Assembly (NCBI GenBank): GCA_003254885.1
Contig: QANT01007360.1
Span: forward strand, 1-25,974
Direction of reading: 5' to 3'
Length of the DNA stretch: 25,974 nucleotides
From: Purshia tridentata
Lineage: Eukaryota; Streptophyta; Magnoliopsida; Rosales; Rosaceae
The position numbers and the translations under genes were made by a program. The notes under the pieces are model-generated. The model saw only the letters and a program-made list of their open reading frames with translations, did not search any database and had not been told where the DNA came from. Of this stretch, positions 8,664-20,700 are shown piece after piece. How positions within the stretch are numbered: the stretch's first letter is position 1; each line of letters starts with the position of its first letter.

Positions 8664-11600
8664 ATGGTCCCCTTCATTGCCTTAACAATTTTCTCTCTTC
8701 TTAGTACCACCTCTTGTTTTGCTTCTTCTTTGGTCAGTGATTTTCATGTCTTAGTAGCACTCAAGCAAGGCTTCCAATTCCCCGAACCGGCTTTAAGTAC
8801 TTGGAATACTTCATTTCCAAGGTCAGTTTGTTCGTGGGATGGAATTCGATGCTCTAGAGGACGAGTTGTGTCAGTGGACTTGACAAATTTCGAGCTATGT
8901 GGTTCTGTGTCCCCCCTGATTTCGGGGCTTGACCGCCTTTCAGACCTCTCTCTTGCCGGAAACAACTTCACAGGTAGCATTGCCATTTCGAATTTGAGTA
9001 ACCTTCGATCCCTTAACATATCCAACAATCAGTTCGATGGTGGCCTGGATTGGAACTACTCAAGCATTGCCAACTTGGAAGTGTTTGATGCTTATAACAA
9101 CAACTTCACTGCTTCACTTCCACTTGGAATTCTGAGCTTGAACAAGCTCAGGTACTTGGATCTCGGAGGCAACTTTTTCTTTGGAAACATCCCACCATTA
9201 TATGGGAATTTAGTCAACTTGGAGTACTTGTCACTTCAAGGAAATGATCTTAATGGTAAAATTCCAGGTGAGTTGGGCAATCTCACTAACTTGAGAGAGA
9301 TTTACTTGGGCTATTACAATGTTTTTGAAGGTGGGATTCCAAAGGAGTTTGGGAAATTGGTGAATCTGGTTCTCATGGATCTCTCAAACTGTGAATTGGA
9401 TGGGCCAATTCCGCGCGAGTTGGGTAATATGAAGGCGCTTGAAACGCTCTACTTGCACATCAATCTGCTCTCAGGCTCAATTCCAAGGCACTTAAGCAAC
9501 CTGACAAACTTGGTCAATCTTGATCTCTCCCACAATGCACTTACTGGTGAAATTCCATTTGAGTTCTCCAATCTCAAACAGCTCAAGCTTTTCAACCTCT
9601 TCATGAACAGATTGCATGGCTCTATTCCAGACTACGTCGCAGATTTGCCCAATTTGGAAACTCTGGGGCTGTGGATGAACAACTTCACCGGCATAATTCC
9701 GCAGAAACTTGGCCAAAATGGGAAGCTTCAACTGCTCGATTTGTCCTCGAATAAGCTCACTGGTAAAATCCCACAAACCTTGTGTTCATCCAATCAGCTG
9801 AGGATACTAATTCTCTTGAAAAACTTTCTATTTGGTCCAATCCCTCAAGGTTTGGGGACATGTTCTAGTCTTACTAAAGTGAGACTGGGGCAGAATTACT
9901 TGAATGGTAGCATACCAAATGGCCTTGTCTACTTGCCTCTGCTCAACTTAGCAGAGTTTCAAGACAATTACCTATCTGGCATGTTGTTGGAGAATGCCAA
10001 CACTTCATCTGAGCCTGTCAAATTAGGCCAGCTTAATCTCTCAAACAACCTCTTATCTGGTCCTTTACCATATTCCCTTTCCAATTTCTCTTCTCTGCAA
10101 GTCCTTTTACTCGGTGGAAACCACTTCTCTGGTCCAATCCCACCTTCTATAGGCCAACTCAATCAAGTACTCAAGCTTGATCTCAGCAGAAACTCACTCT
10201 CCGGTCAAATCCCACCCGAAATCGGAAACTGTTTCCATCTCACATACCTTGACATGAGTCAGAACAACCTCTCTGGCTCAATCCCATCCCAAATTTCCAA
10301 CATTCACATTCTCAATTACCTCAACATATCAAGAAACCACTTGAACCAAAACATACCCAGATCAATAGGAACCATGAAGAGCCTCACAATTGCAGACTTT
10401 TCCTTCAATGACTTCTCCGGCAAGCTTCCCGAATCCGGGCAATTCGCCTTCTTCAACGCCTCCTCGTTCGCGGGCAATCCCCATCTTTGTGGCTCCCTCC
10501 TAAACAATCCTTGCAATTTCAACACCATCACAAACGCAACCAGAAAACCGCCTGCGGATTTCAAGCTCATCTTCGCATTAGGCCTACTCATATGCTCGCT
10601 AGCCTTCGCCGCAGCCGCCATAATCAAGGCCAAGTCGTTCAAAAGAAACGGCCCTGATTCATGGAAACTGACTGCCTTTCAGAAGCTGGAGTTCACCATC
10701 TCCGACATCCTCGAATGTGTGAAAGATGGGAACGTGATTGGCAGAGGAGGAGCAGGCATTGTTTACCATGGAAAAATGCCAAATGGAGTCGAAATTGCAG
10801 TCAAGAAACTTCTGGGTTTTGGCCCCAACAGCCATGACCATGGCTTCCGAGCCGAAATTCAAACGTTAGGCAACATTCGACACAGAAACATAGTCAGATT
10901 GCTGGCGTTTTGCTCCAACAAGGAGACCAATCTGCTGGTTTACGAGTACATGAGGAATGGGAGCTTGGGGGAGGCATTGCACGGTAAAAAAGGCGGCTTC
11001 TTGGGGTGGAATTTGAGGTACAAAATCGCCATTGAAGCTGCCAAAGGGTTGTGCTATCTTCACCATGATTGCTCTCCTTTGATCCTTCACCGCGACGTCA
11101 AATCCAACAACATTTTGCTCAACTCCAGCTTCGAAGCCCACGTCGCCGACTTCGGCCTCGCCAAGTTCTTGATCGACGGCGGCGCGTCAGAGTGCATGTC
11201 AGCAATTGCAGGCTCTTATGGCTACATTGCGCCTGGTATGTACATCCTTTCCCTCTCTCTCTCCTCTCTCTCTAAACTGCGTTATAATTCTATTGTGTTT
11301 AGGTCCAAAACGAACATAATTTTTAAATTTAGAAATAGACGTTTCAATTTAAAATCTGATATAATTTTTTACCATCTTCAACAAAAATATCAAATATATT
11401 TTGTTACCAAATTTTAAGAACCACATTGAATAAATCATCGCCAACAAAAATAGCAAATAAACTCGTCAAATTGGACGAAAGTCACTTTTATTTATGCCCA
11501 CTTTTTTCTTGCTCTAAAACATTAATACAAAAACATCAATGAAATTCAGACACTATTGCTCATTATTCATGCTAGCTTTGCCTGGTTTGTGTACGCTGTA

Positions 11601-14088
11601 GAGTGCTGTAGAGTGAAAGTGGGTTTGCATGTGGTGCTGGGTAGTTAGTTAAGTTAGTTAAAGTATGAACTTCGGATGCCGTCAAAATTGTGGGCCATAC
11701 CAGTAGTCCCTGCCGTTGGATTGTCCTTGCAATCTAAATCTAAGTCCTAAATATGGCCCAAGCCAACATAGTGTTAATTTGAGACACAAATTTTGGATTT
11801 TTTTCAATTCTTATGTATGGTTAAAATTTTAAAAACACTATTAAAATTAAATTTAGTTCAAATTATAGCATTGAGAGAATATATTACAATTATATTAAGA
11901 TACGAGTTTTACAAAAAAAAATAAAAATGTATCACTAAAATTATAGACGGCATAAACAGAAGTCAAATGATTAAAGTAGTTTTACTTTTGAATTTATGAT
12001 ATGCAATTTTATATGAAGAATTAAGTAATAATTAACAAGACTATTGACAACCATACGTTTTTCAAGTTAATGGATAAATATAGTATAAAAAAGAAAGTTA
12101 ATAGATAAATAATTTTATAATAAATACTATCATTCCTAGCACTCTTCTATGGAGTAGCTAGAGAGATTTTTATTTTATATTTCATTACTTTGAATATTAT
12201 GTCATTATGCAATTTGGAAACTTCTTTTGGCTTCATCATTACTATAAGGAATATATACATATTGGTGTAATCATGACACTAAATTTTAAGATGTTAGTTT
12301 CTTGTGTCAATTGAATGACTACTTGTTTATATATTCTTCGATTTTGTTTAAGAGTCATATATTTTGTCTTAATTTTTTATATGAAAAGTATTTTACTTAT
12401 TACTAATGAATATTATCTCTATTAGTTGATACGAATTTTTTAAATAATATGTGCCAACCATCAAGCATGATTGCAATGCGTATTATTACTGACTTTTTAT
12501 GGTAACCTAAATAACACTATTTTATATATATATATATATAACATAAAATTGAAATTGGATTAACAAAATCTATATAATTCTCAAGCACTAAGGTTTTACA
12601 TGCAGAAAGCACAAAGCCCAATATACAGCAAATCTCTCCCTTTTTTTCTTGTGGGTCTGAAGCAAATGTTGTTAATGCTAAAATGACACGTCCAAAAGCA
12701 CTGTGATCTGTGCCACACAGAAACAAACAAGATGAATGCCTGCATGGAATTTTCTTGGTTACCACAAAACACACAAACTGCCTCTAAATTCTGTGCCAGA
12801 GGACTCAGCTTCTTGTGGGGTTCATACAATTATTATAAAAATTAATAATGTATTAATAATAATATTTATGTGCAGTGGTCTCTGGTATCAGAATCTGAGA
12901 GGTCAATCTGACAGTACACACACACATATACACAACATACAGAGACTGACATTGATGTCTAACACAACAAGCTTTGGGTATCGTGAAAGCTAACCCGACA
13001 TGCACGTCTGTTTACACAATTACACCTAGATAGCCCACCAAACCTGCACTTCTTTGGCTCTTTGGCTTTAGAGAGCACCAAGTGGGGCTTGGCCTTACGT
13101 GGAAAGACTTCCTCACTAGTCACTGCTTCACCACCTCTCTTTTTTGGCTGCTTTGCTTTGTTTTGCTTGGGTTCCTTCTTTGCAACTTGCATGCTATATT
13201 AATTGCTTTTATAGTTTTATGTGTTCAAACTTCAAATTACTTTGGTCAATGGGCTTTGATTTCTTATTGGGCTGCTGACTTCTGGGTGGGTTGTGTCAAG
13301 TTTAGGGTATTACTCAGCACACTCAAAACCCAAACCCACCAACATAACATTTAGGACTTGCACACAATGAACCAACCACATGGCCTTCTCCTTCTTTTGT
13401 GATTAACCATGTTACATGAATCACATTTGTAAACCATAATTTTAATAAAGATGAGAATTATTTGTATAAATTGGTCTCGCCTCTATTAGACACTTGTAGG
13501 GATGGAATCGAGCTTAAAAGCTAGGGTCAATGGGCCATCTTACCCCTAATTATGTAAACTATAATATGATTTTGTTATACTTGTGACTTAAAGATAAAAT
13601 GAAACATGAACATTTTATATGGCTTATTATATTGATGGGACATTTTTCACATGTATATTGCAGAGTATGCATACACACTAAGGGTGGACGAGAAGAGTGA
13701 TGTATATAGTTTTGGGGTAGTTCTTTTAGAACTACTCACGGGGCGTCGTCCGGTGGGTGTAGAGTTTGGCGAAGGCGTGGACATAGTGCAATGGTCCAAG
13801 AAAGCAACGAATTGTCGCAAAGAAGATGTCACAAACATTGTTGATCCAAGGTTAACAATCTCTGTGCCCAAGGATGAAGCAATGCACATGTTCTTCATTG
13901 CAATGCTTTGCATCCAAGAAAACAGTGTTGAGAGGCCAACAATGAGAGAAGTAGTTCAAATGCTATCAGAGTTCCCTCGCCACTCTCCAGACTATTTTCA
14001 GTCCTCCTCTTCACAACAATCCAAGAACATCGAAAAAGACACAAAATGTGATCCTCCTACGTACAAACAAGATCACAGTTTGGTTTAA
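8664..14088 (+). CDS. BAM3: LRR receptor-like kinase, BAM3-like (CLV1/BAM class)
   Basis: Seen: exon 1 is 8664-11235 and exon 2 is 13664-14088 (donor GTATGT, acceptor TTGCAG), giving 998 residues. In order: signal peptide (about 1-22), LRRNT cap with CxxWxGxxC (Cys56-Cys63), about 20 leucine-rich repeats (about 70-600), a juxtamembrane LCG cysteine near 608, one membrane span (about 635-654), then a kinase. Kinase motifs are the glycine loop GRGGAG (693-698), Lys714, HRD 809-811, DFG 829-831 and APE ending at Glu858, whose codon is split by the intron. All catalytic residues are present and it is an RD kinase. I chose ATG 8664 because the frame upstream has only a TTG before the signal peptide. 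Known: Arabidopsis BAM3 (about 990 residues) perceives CLE45 peptide at the plasma membrane in root protophloem. The C-lobe ([21 protein letters not shown]) fits this clade best. BAM1/2 or CLV1 are less likely alternatives. The gene looks intact. Confidence 0.85.
11236..13663 (+). other. Single 2428-bp intron of the receptor kinase
   Basis: The intron lies between the first and second bases of the APE Glu codon and is long for this family's usually short kinase-domain intron, as far as I recall. It is AT-rich and includes a TA dinucleotide run (about 12522-12540). Open frames inside it (for example 12736-12993 and 13082-13354) lack coding character. I find no clear terminal repeats or target duplication to show that a transposon enlarged it. 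Reading through the donor would add about 60 foreign residues and end at 11415-11417, losing the kinase C-lobe. Confidence 0.8.
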
Positions 14089-14751
14089 TAAGAAATAAAT
14101 TAAACATGATATTATTTTTTTGTTTCATTTTTATATTTTAAATATATGGTGTCTTAAAGTGACATAAAATCTTCTTTGTTGCGGTTATTTTTGGTTAGAT
14201 TTAGGGAGGGGATTTGCTGGCCATTAAACAAATATAGGATAATAACTAATGGGATGCACTTCTTTTCAAGGAGTCTGTAATTTAGGTAGAGAAAGAGCAT
14301 GTAAGCTTCATGGGGCCATTCACACTTTGTATTATAATATAGTATATATATACTACACGTCTACGCACTACATATCTACACACTATATATTAATATATGC
14401 ATGATTGCTTTGTCAACTTTTTTCCACCACTTTTAAATTTTAATTGAAATGGGCCATTCACTCTCTTTATCCTATAATAATATGGATAATGCTAGAGTGC
14501 CCTAAAATAATTAATAGGGTTTCATGTCAATTAAAATAATTAATTTTTTTAATTATATTCATTATTTTTGGCCACATCAGTTTTTACAGGATCGGATTTC
14601 TCTGTCTTTAGAGATGGTACTATTCGTGCCTTTTAACAAAATTAATCCACTCATATAAATCCAATGACTTATGGTTTGCCACATTAATTAGTATGTTTAG
14701 ATTTGTATGAGTGAATGAGATTTGATGAAAGACACCAATATCACAATCAAT
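14089..14751. other. 3' flank of the receptor kinase, no gene
   Basis: Probable 3' untranslated sequence begins here, and AATAAA occurs at 14094-14099, though this is very close to the stop. The rest is AT-rich with no open frame. GGGCCATTCAC occurs twice (about 14312 and 14452), perhaps a decayed duplication. Confidence 0.55.
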
Positions 14752-14931
14752 AATGCTACACTTACCACATTTTCATACCATAATTTTATATCATCTTACG
14801 TGACAATCTACATAGCATTAATACATTGGACACTAAAAAAATAAAAATAAAAACCCTAAAAATAAGAAAATACCATGTCCAATATAATAATGACATATAA
14901 GATGATATAAAAACATGATAAGAATAATATT
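14752..14931. repeat. Foldback MITE relic (~180 bp)
   Basis: The two halves are imperfect reverse complements. The best-matching stretch is TTTTATATCATCTTACGTGAC (about 14785-14805) against the sequence at about 14891-14911, and ATTGGACA near the centre pairs with TGTCCAAT. The left end AATGCTACACTTACC resembles a terminus that I associate with common eudicot MITEs. I could not confirm a target duplication. Confidence 0.5.
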
Positions 14932-15088
14932 ATTATATTACAATTTCTAAAGGCAGAAAAGCTAAATTCGTTTTTACAAATATTGTTTTAACCTTCATTA
15001 TAAATTTTACTAAAATTTAAATTAAACATCCAAGCCATAATATCGTTCTAACCCCTAAAAACAAAAGCCACAAAGGTAGAGAAACAAA

Positions 15089-15386
15089 AGGCTTGTTTAG
15101 CAGTACTTTTAAAATTGCCAAAAACGCTTTCAAATTAATAAAAGCGTTTTCGGTAGCGTTTGACAAAAATATATATATATATAAGCGCTTTTAGGTTATA
15201 AAAGCGCTTTTAAGGAGTTTTTTGAGAAGCACCTGACATGTGCTTTCATCAAAAAGTACTTTAAGTGCTTTTGCATGAACCACTTAGAATTTTTATAAAA
15301 ATTTGTATGTGTTTCTTTGCAGAACCACTTCTAGCTAAAGCGCAACTAAATAAAAGTGCTTCTAAGAAGCAATACCAAACAGGCCC
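15089..15386. mobile_element. MITE relic, family B copy 1
   Basis: The left end GGCTTGTTTAGCAGTACTT and the inverted right end GGGCCTGTTTGGTATTGCTT are related. The interior consists of AAGCGCTTTT and AAGTGCTTTTG motifs and a TAGCGTTTGACAAAAATATAT segment shared with the element at 15729-15907. A GGGCCTGTTTGG end is seen in several plant DNA-transposon MITE families, from general knowledge. Superfamily and target duplication are undetermined. Its 68-codon open frame (15265-15471) is not a gene. Confidence 0.55.
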
Positions 15387-15728
15387 AAAGTCACTTAAAC
15401 AAACAAAACAAGCAACAACAACAACTAAAACCAAACTTGCAGAGAAGCAATTAAAAACCAGTAACAGCTAATCCAATGGAAGGTCATCAGCAACAAAACG
15501 CCAAGCTACCGTTCTGCTATATTAGATTTTAAGATATATAGGAATTTTCCAAATATTATGCTCCTCAGTTTAAATGGAGCAAATTTACATATAATATTAA
15601 TTTAATTTGTGCTCTTTCATGGTTTCTTTGAATTTTATAAGAAAAACAATAGTAACCCAGATTAATTTTATCAAAGGTAAAATAAAAAGTTTCTACGGAG
15701 GTATTTTACGTATTAAGAGATCATAGGT

Positions 15729-15907
15729 GGTCCGTTTAGCACTTTTATTAGCGTTTGGTAAAAATATATATAAAGCACTTGGAGTGCTTTCATTAGAAAG
15801 CACTTCAAGTGTTTTTGTATAAACCATTTACAGAAATCGTTCCAACAAAAACACTCTTAGATAAAAACGCTTCTTGTTACTTCTAACAAGTAGTGTTAAA
15901 TGAGCCC
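15729..15907. mobile_element. MITE relic, family B copy 2 (shorter)
   Basis: The left end GGTCCGTTTAGCACTTTTA and the inverted right end CGGGCTCATTTAACACTACT are related to each other and to the termini of the element at 15089-15386. Shared internal blocks are TAGCGTTTG..AAAAATATATA, GTGCTTTCAT and the region reading TTTTTGTATAAACCATTTA. It is about 120 bp shorter than copy 1, mainly through loss on the right side. Confidence 0.5.
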
Positions 15908-16015
15908 GAAATTTTTTAAGAAAATATAAAGGAGCCCTTGAGTCGTTCCAAATAATATCAGATCTCAACCTCAAGGACTATGTATATGATGGCGGCCCTT
16001 AGTTGATGAGGGAAA

Positions 16016-16156
16016 AGCCCAACGGGCCAGAAGTCACAAACCGACCCGAAATACAAAATTTTCATATCCCTCCAAGCAACAGCGGGAGATTAATGAGCAG
16101 CCCAATTCCCAAGACGTCGGCACCCGCTTATTTGACCTTGATTATCGAACGGCCCA
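16016..16156 (+). promoter_or_regulatory. Site II-like motif cluster upstream of the YTH gene
   Basis: Three RGCCCA motifs (reverse of TGGGCY, the TCP-bound site II element) occur at 16016-16021, 16099-16104 and 16151-16156, in a locally GC-richer block (about 15980-16330) just before the probable leader. Such clusters are common in promoters of broadly expressed plant genes. That fits an m6A reader but does not prove regulation. Confidence 0.4.
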
Positions 16157-16440
16157 CATTCGTTATTCAAAAAACTAGGAACTAACCACGACCCTCCGAT
16201 CCTTCCTTTAGTTCCTTAAGGGCTTACAGCATACACTGCGTCAGTGCACTCCTTTCCCTTCGCTTCCCTCTTCTTCTACTCAATTCGCTCTCTCTGGAAA
16301 AACCGCTTTCCCAACCCAAAAGTGGTTCTTCCTATTATCCCAGATCGGCTTCTCAAGTTTCGATACGCGTTTCTTAGGTTCGTTTCTACCATCACTTCGT
16401 TTCTTTGTTATGTTCTTCGAACCGCGTTTTAGTAAATAAA

Positions 16441-16444
<4 letters not shown>

Positions 16445-16473
<29 letters not shown>
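16445..16473 (+). repeat. (TC)14 microsatellite in the probable 5' leader
   Basis: This is an uninterrupted TC tract about 930 bp upstream of the YTH gene start codon. CT tracts are frequent in plant 5' untranslated regions. The distance suggests that the leader contains an intron. A plausible acceptor is TTCTAG just before GGTGAATTGGG (about 17380), but I cannot place the donor. Confidence 0.6.
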
Positions 16474-16476
<3 letters not shown>

Positions 16477-16750
16477 AAATTTGAAATTTTAATTTCTCAG
16501 TTTTCGTTCATAGAATTCGACTATGAACCCCTTCCCCCCCCTTTTTTTTCCAAAAAAAGAAAAGATTTATTTTTTTCTATGAAAACTTATTATAATTTAT
16601 TTCGGTAATGATATAGTTTATTAGAAATTTTGAGAGTTTGGTTCCTTATTTACTGTTCTTTTGGCTTTCTCTGCTTGTTGTATCGTATTAGAAGTCTCAC
16701 AGCTTTTCTTAAAGGATAGAAAAATTGGAATTTTCTTTGTGTATTGGCTT

Positions 16751-16954
16751 TTGAAATTTCGGAATTTGTGATAAATAAGACTTCGAAATTTTTTTGAAAA
16801 ATATCTCTTTTCCGCTAGATATTTTCTTTAATTTGGCCTCATATTTTTCCATTTGAAATTTCGGAATTTGTGATAAATAAGACTTCCAAATTTTTTTGAA
16901 AAATATCTCTTTTCCGTTAGATATTTTCTTTAATTTGGCCTCATATTTTTCCGC
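16751..16954 (+). repeat. 102-bp tandem duplication upstream of the YTH gene
   Basis: Copy 1 (16751-16852) and copy 2 (16853-16954) both start TTGAAATTTCGGAATTTGTG and share TAATTTGGCCTCATATTTTTCC near the end. I find only about two internal substitutions (CTTCGAAA against CTTCCAAA, CCGCTAG against CCGTTAG). It lies between the CT tract and the start codon, probably in a leader intron. Confidence 0.88.
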
Positions 16955-17403
16955 TGAAATTTTTTTTCGGTAAAACTTCCTGTTTTTTCATTTTTTAAAT
17001 TTTTAATTTAAAGAAAAGAAAAGAGGATGAAGACCCACATGTCTCTATCAGAAGGAAAAAGGGAATCTAATGTTTTCTACTAAGGAAAAATCGAATCTTT
17101 CTAATGCACACCTAATTTCGTGGCTTTGCTAATGTGCGCCTGTTGCATAATTTGCATCCCTTTTTCATTTTCTTTTGAAAACTCTGATTTTCTTTTTTAA
17201 ATTCATAAAAGGAAAGCTTAAGGGGTAAGTTCCGAGTGGAACCAGTATTATATTTCTCAAATTGGAAAGTTCAATCGGCTAGGGTAACAGTGCTGGACTC
17301 TTCTAAACACTAGAAGAATATAAGCTCTTCCTTTTGACTAACCTTTGTTTTCTTCTTTTGCTTATTGGGGGTTCTAGGGTGAATTGGGTTTCGGAGATTG
17401 ATT

Positions 17404-17749
17404 ATGGCAGGCGAAAAGAAATTTGGGAAAGGTAATTTATCTATTTTTGTTGGTTTTAGTTAATTATATTGACTCTCTTTTAGTCTTTAGTGTGATTTGT
17501 TTGAGAGAATCATATTTTTCATATTTTTTAGATTGAAAGAGTTTCTGGGTTTTTTTTAAAATTTTTTTATATATATTATTATATTCAATATATATTTTGA
17601 TTGCAAATTTTAGTTGTATAGACAAATATCTGATGTTTTTCTTGACTGTCTGTAACCAGCTGAGCCTATAGCCACTGTATTGACATCAGAATCTGTTGCT
17701 GGATTGGGTGATAAAGAAGTGGTATGTCAAAGCTATCTTTTTTTAATTC

Positions 17750-17799
<50 letters not shown>

Positions 17800-20700
17800 G
17801 TGTTGCCAGTTTTATGATTGATTGGATTTTGCTGTCCATTAATACCAAGTTTGCTAAGATTCATTGATGTAGCATGATTGTGTATAATGTGCAGTTTTTC
17901 TCTTTTGTTCAAATTATGAGATTTTCAGTTGTGAGTTGTAATGTATATATGTGGTAATTTTCTTATCTTCATTATAGAGAATAAGTAGCACTAAAGTTGT
18001 TTTTTACTGGAGGGAATATTTTAATTTGGTAGTTGGATGTATCATTGTGGGATAAAATGAGTATAGGCTGCAACTGGGTTGGTTTTGATTTGGATTTTCT
18101 TGCATACTTTGTAGCCTGGGTCTAAATACAACAGACCTGGCTATGTTGGTTGGTCCCTTGTTGGATGGTAATGAAAATAATTGAGAAATTAGTCCCATGT
18201 TAGTAAGTCTAATTACCTCACTTCTCTTAGAAAAGATTTCTTCATTTGCTTTGTTGTCTCTTTGTGTTAGTGAGATGCATTGCTTTTCTGCCTTATGTCT
18301 TAATTTTTTGACCACTTCTGGTCATTTTAATTTCAAGACTCAAACTAGTCTGTTCTGGAAATCCGAATACATTTGTAGATATATTTAAACTTGATACAAT
18401 GCTTTCAGCTCGACAAGAGATATGCATGTATATTTTGTCAGAAATACTGCCTTGGAGACTTGTACCTTGTTAATGTGGATATTTTCTGTCTTAAAAATAA
18501 ATTTTATTATTGTTCTATTCATTATAAAATTATTTGGCTTCCTTTATTCTTTATTCTTTTATTGAGGGTCGAGTTTAAGTTATTGTGTGGCTTCTTGCTC
18601 TTGATAATACTTTTCTTGTTACAATTGTTCTTCTTGTATTTTTCTTGCAGGTTTCCGGGAAAGATGGAATTCCATCTCATTCAATCTCTCCCATGTCTTC
18701 TTTAGTGGATGCCACCTCTAGCATCAAAGGTGAGATTGATCAAGAGTCTGTTGGGGAGCATGGTGTTTACTATCCACCTACTAGCTGTTACAATTATTAT
18801 TACCCAGGTTAGATGTCAAAATGGTTATTTGATTATAATGATATAGAGTTGTTCTAGTAGAAACTCATGAAGTTAGTAGCAAATTTATTTATGTTTTTTT
18901 TTTTACCAAAATTTAGTGCAAGAGTTATCAAGATCAGTTGTCTCCTAAATTGATCTTGATAACTCTTTCTTTGGAAAAAATTTACTGCCTTAATGTAAGA
19001 GTTAGCTTATGGTTGAGGTTCAACTGAAAGAAATAATTATTTATCTAAACTAGGAGAGAAGGGCCATGACACAAATATTATGCTTTAATCAGGCGTTAAC
19101 TTTAACATAATGCTTAAATTGTGATATTAGTTAAATATGATTCCGGCTATGGAAGATAGTATTGCATACAAGCAACATAGTGTTCTATCAGTCATGCTGA
19201 TTGATCTTATTATTCAGATCTCTTGCTTGATGCATACACTCACGTTTTTGCATTATGGCTTTTTCTATTGGCAGTGGTTCCTATGGAGCAATATTTTACT
19301 TTTTTTTTTTTTTTAATTTTAATATGAAACACTGTACTGCCTCATTTAAAAGTGAGGTCAATTTTTTTGTATTCTTGGCACAACAATATCTTTAGATATG
19401 GGGGAAAATTTTTGTGGGCCAAGTGAGTTTGATTGCTTAATTATTGAGTTAAGGTGGGTTTGGGTGTGGTAAGGGGAGTCCTGGGCATTATTAGGCTGGA
19501 CTACTGTAACATCGCAGTCATTTTGAGATTGTGTTATCACCGGTATGTAGTAGATACATTGAATTTATCATGAAAAACATGACACCCTTTATGAAAAAGT
19601 TTATTCACTAATTGTACTTTTGCTCTCTTCAGCATTTCTGTACTGATTTCTATTTATTTGTTGAAATTGTACTTTCAGTTAAAGGTACATTTTAAATTTC
19701 TTGATTCATTTTAAAAGGGAAATTTTAATTTTTTTGGGTATTTTGCAGGATATAATGGATCGTTTACGCAATTGGATGATAACGGTTATTTACATGCTAA
19801 TAGCTCACATACGGTATATTCTTCCTTTTGATATGTTAATCAGATGTTGGAAGTTTCAGATGAATCAGATTCTCTCAAAAAATTTCCAGAAATTTGTTGA
19901 TAAACATCTAATGATTTTATTCTTCACTGGGTGCTGGTCCAGGGTGTGCAGTCAGACAATAGTTCAGTGGTCTACTATCTTCCCAGCTATAACCCGTATG
20001 CCCCTGGCACTCTAATGGGAGTTGATGGCCAAGGTGTTGGTCAACAGCAGTATTTTCCTTCCTCGGGATACATTCAACCACCTGTTTCATATGGTTCAGA
20101 AGCTGTGCCTTGTTATTCATGGGACTCAACATTTGTTGGAGATGTCTCAGCTGCAACAACTGGTTATAGAAATGTAAAGTCTGGACCAGGTTCTACCGCT
20201 TTATCTAGGTCAAGTGGCTTCGTCCCAACTAAAACCAATGGAAATCTTGCTAGCAAATTTTCCAAGTCTCTCCCGCATACACAACCCATCAAATCCTTTA
20301 ACAAGGTTTCTAAATTTTGTTTGAGCAAGTCTGATTTGGTAACATTATGTGTTTAGTGTTTCATCTTATCACATAATTTATAGCTTGACATTATTAGTTA
20401 TAGAAGGCATATCTGTTGCACTGTACGGTTACCTTTGCACTTATACGCCTGAATCGCCTGATGGTATTTGGAATCTTTTAATGTTAAATTTATCTTTTTA
20501 ATATTTTGCTACAGGTGCCTCATTTAGGTTCTGATTTCTCAGCCAGTCTTTTGAAAGGATGCCCACCAACTGGGAGGTTCGCATCATTTACCAACCCAAA
20601 GCCTGGTCTGTATTTTCCTAATGGTCACGCGAACTACAAATCTAATGGGAGAATTTTGAATGGAAATGATAGTTTTAAGTCAAGGGAAAAATATAACAGG

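Noticed and set aside
12517..13354. Several open frames in the receptor kinase intron
   Set aside because: They lie between a confirmed donor and acceptor pair, on both strands, with low-complexity or Cys/Leu-rich products and no similarity I recognise.
17666..17848. Minus-strand frame with an Arg-Glu repeat
   Set aside because: It is simply the (CT)n microsatellite read on the opposite strand.
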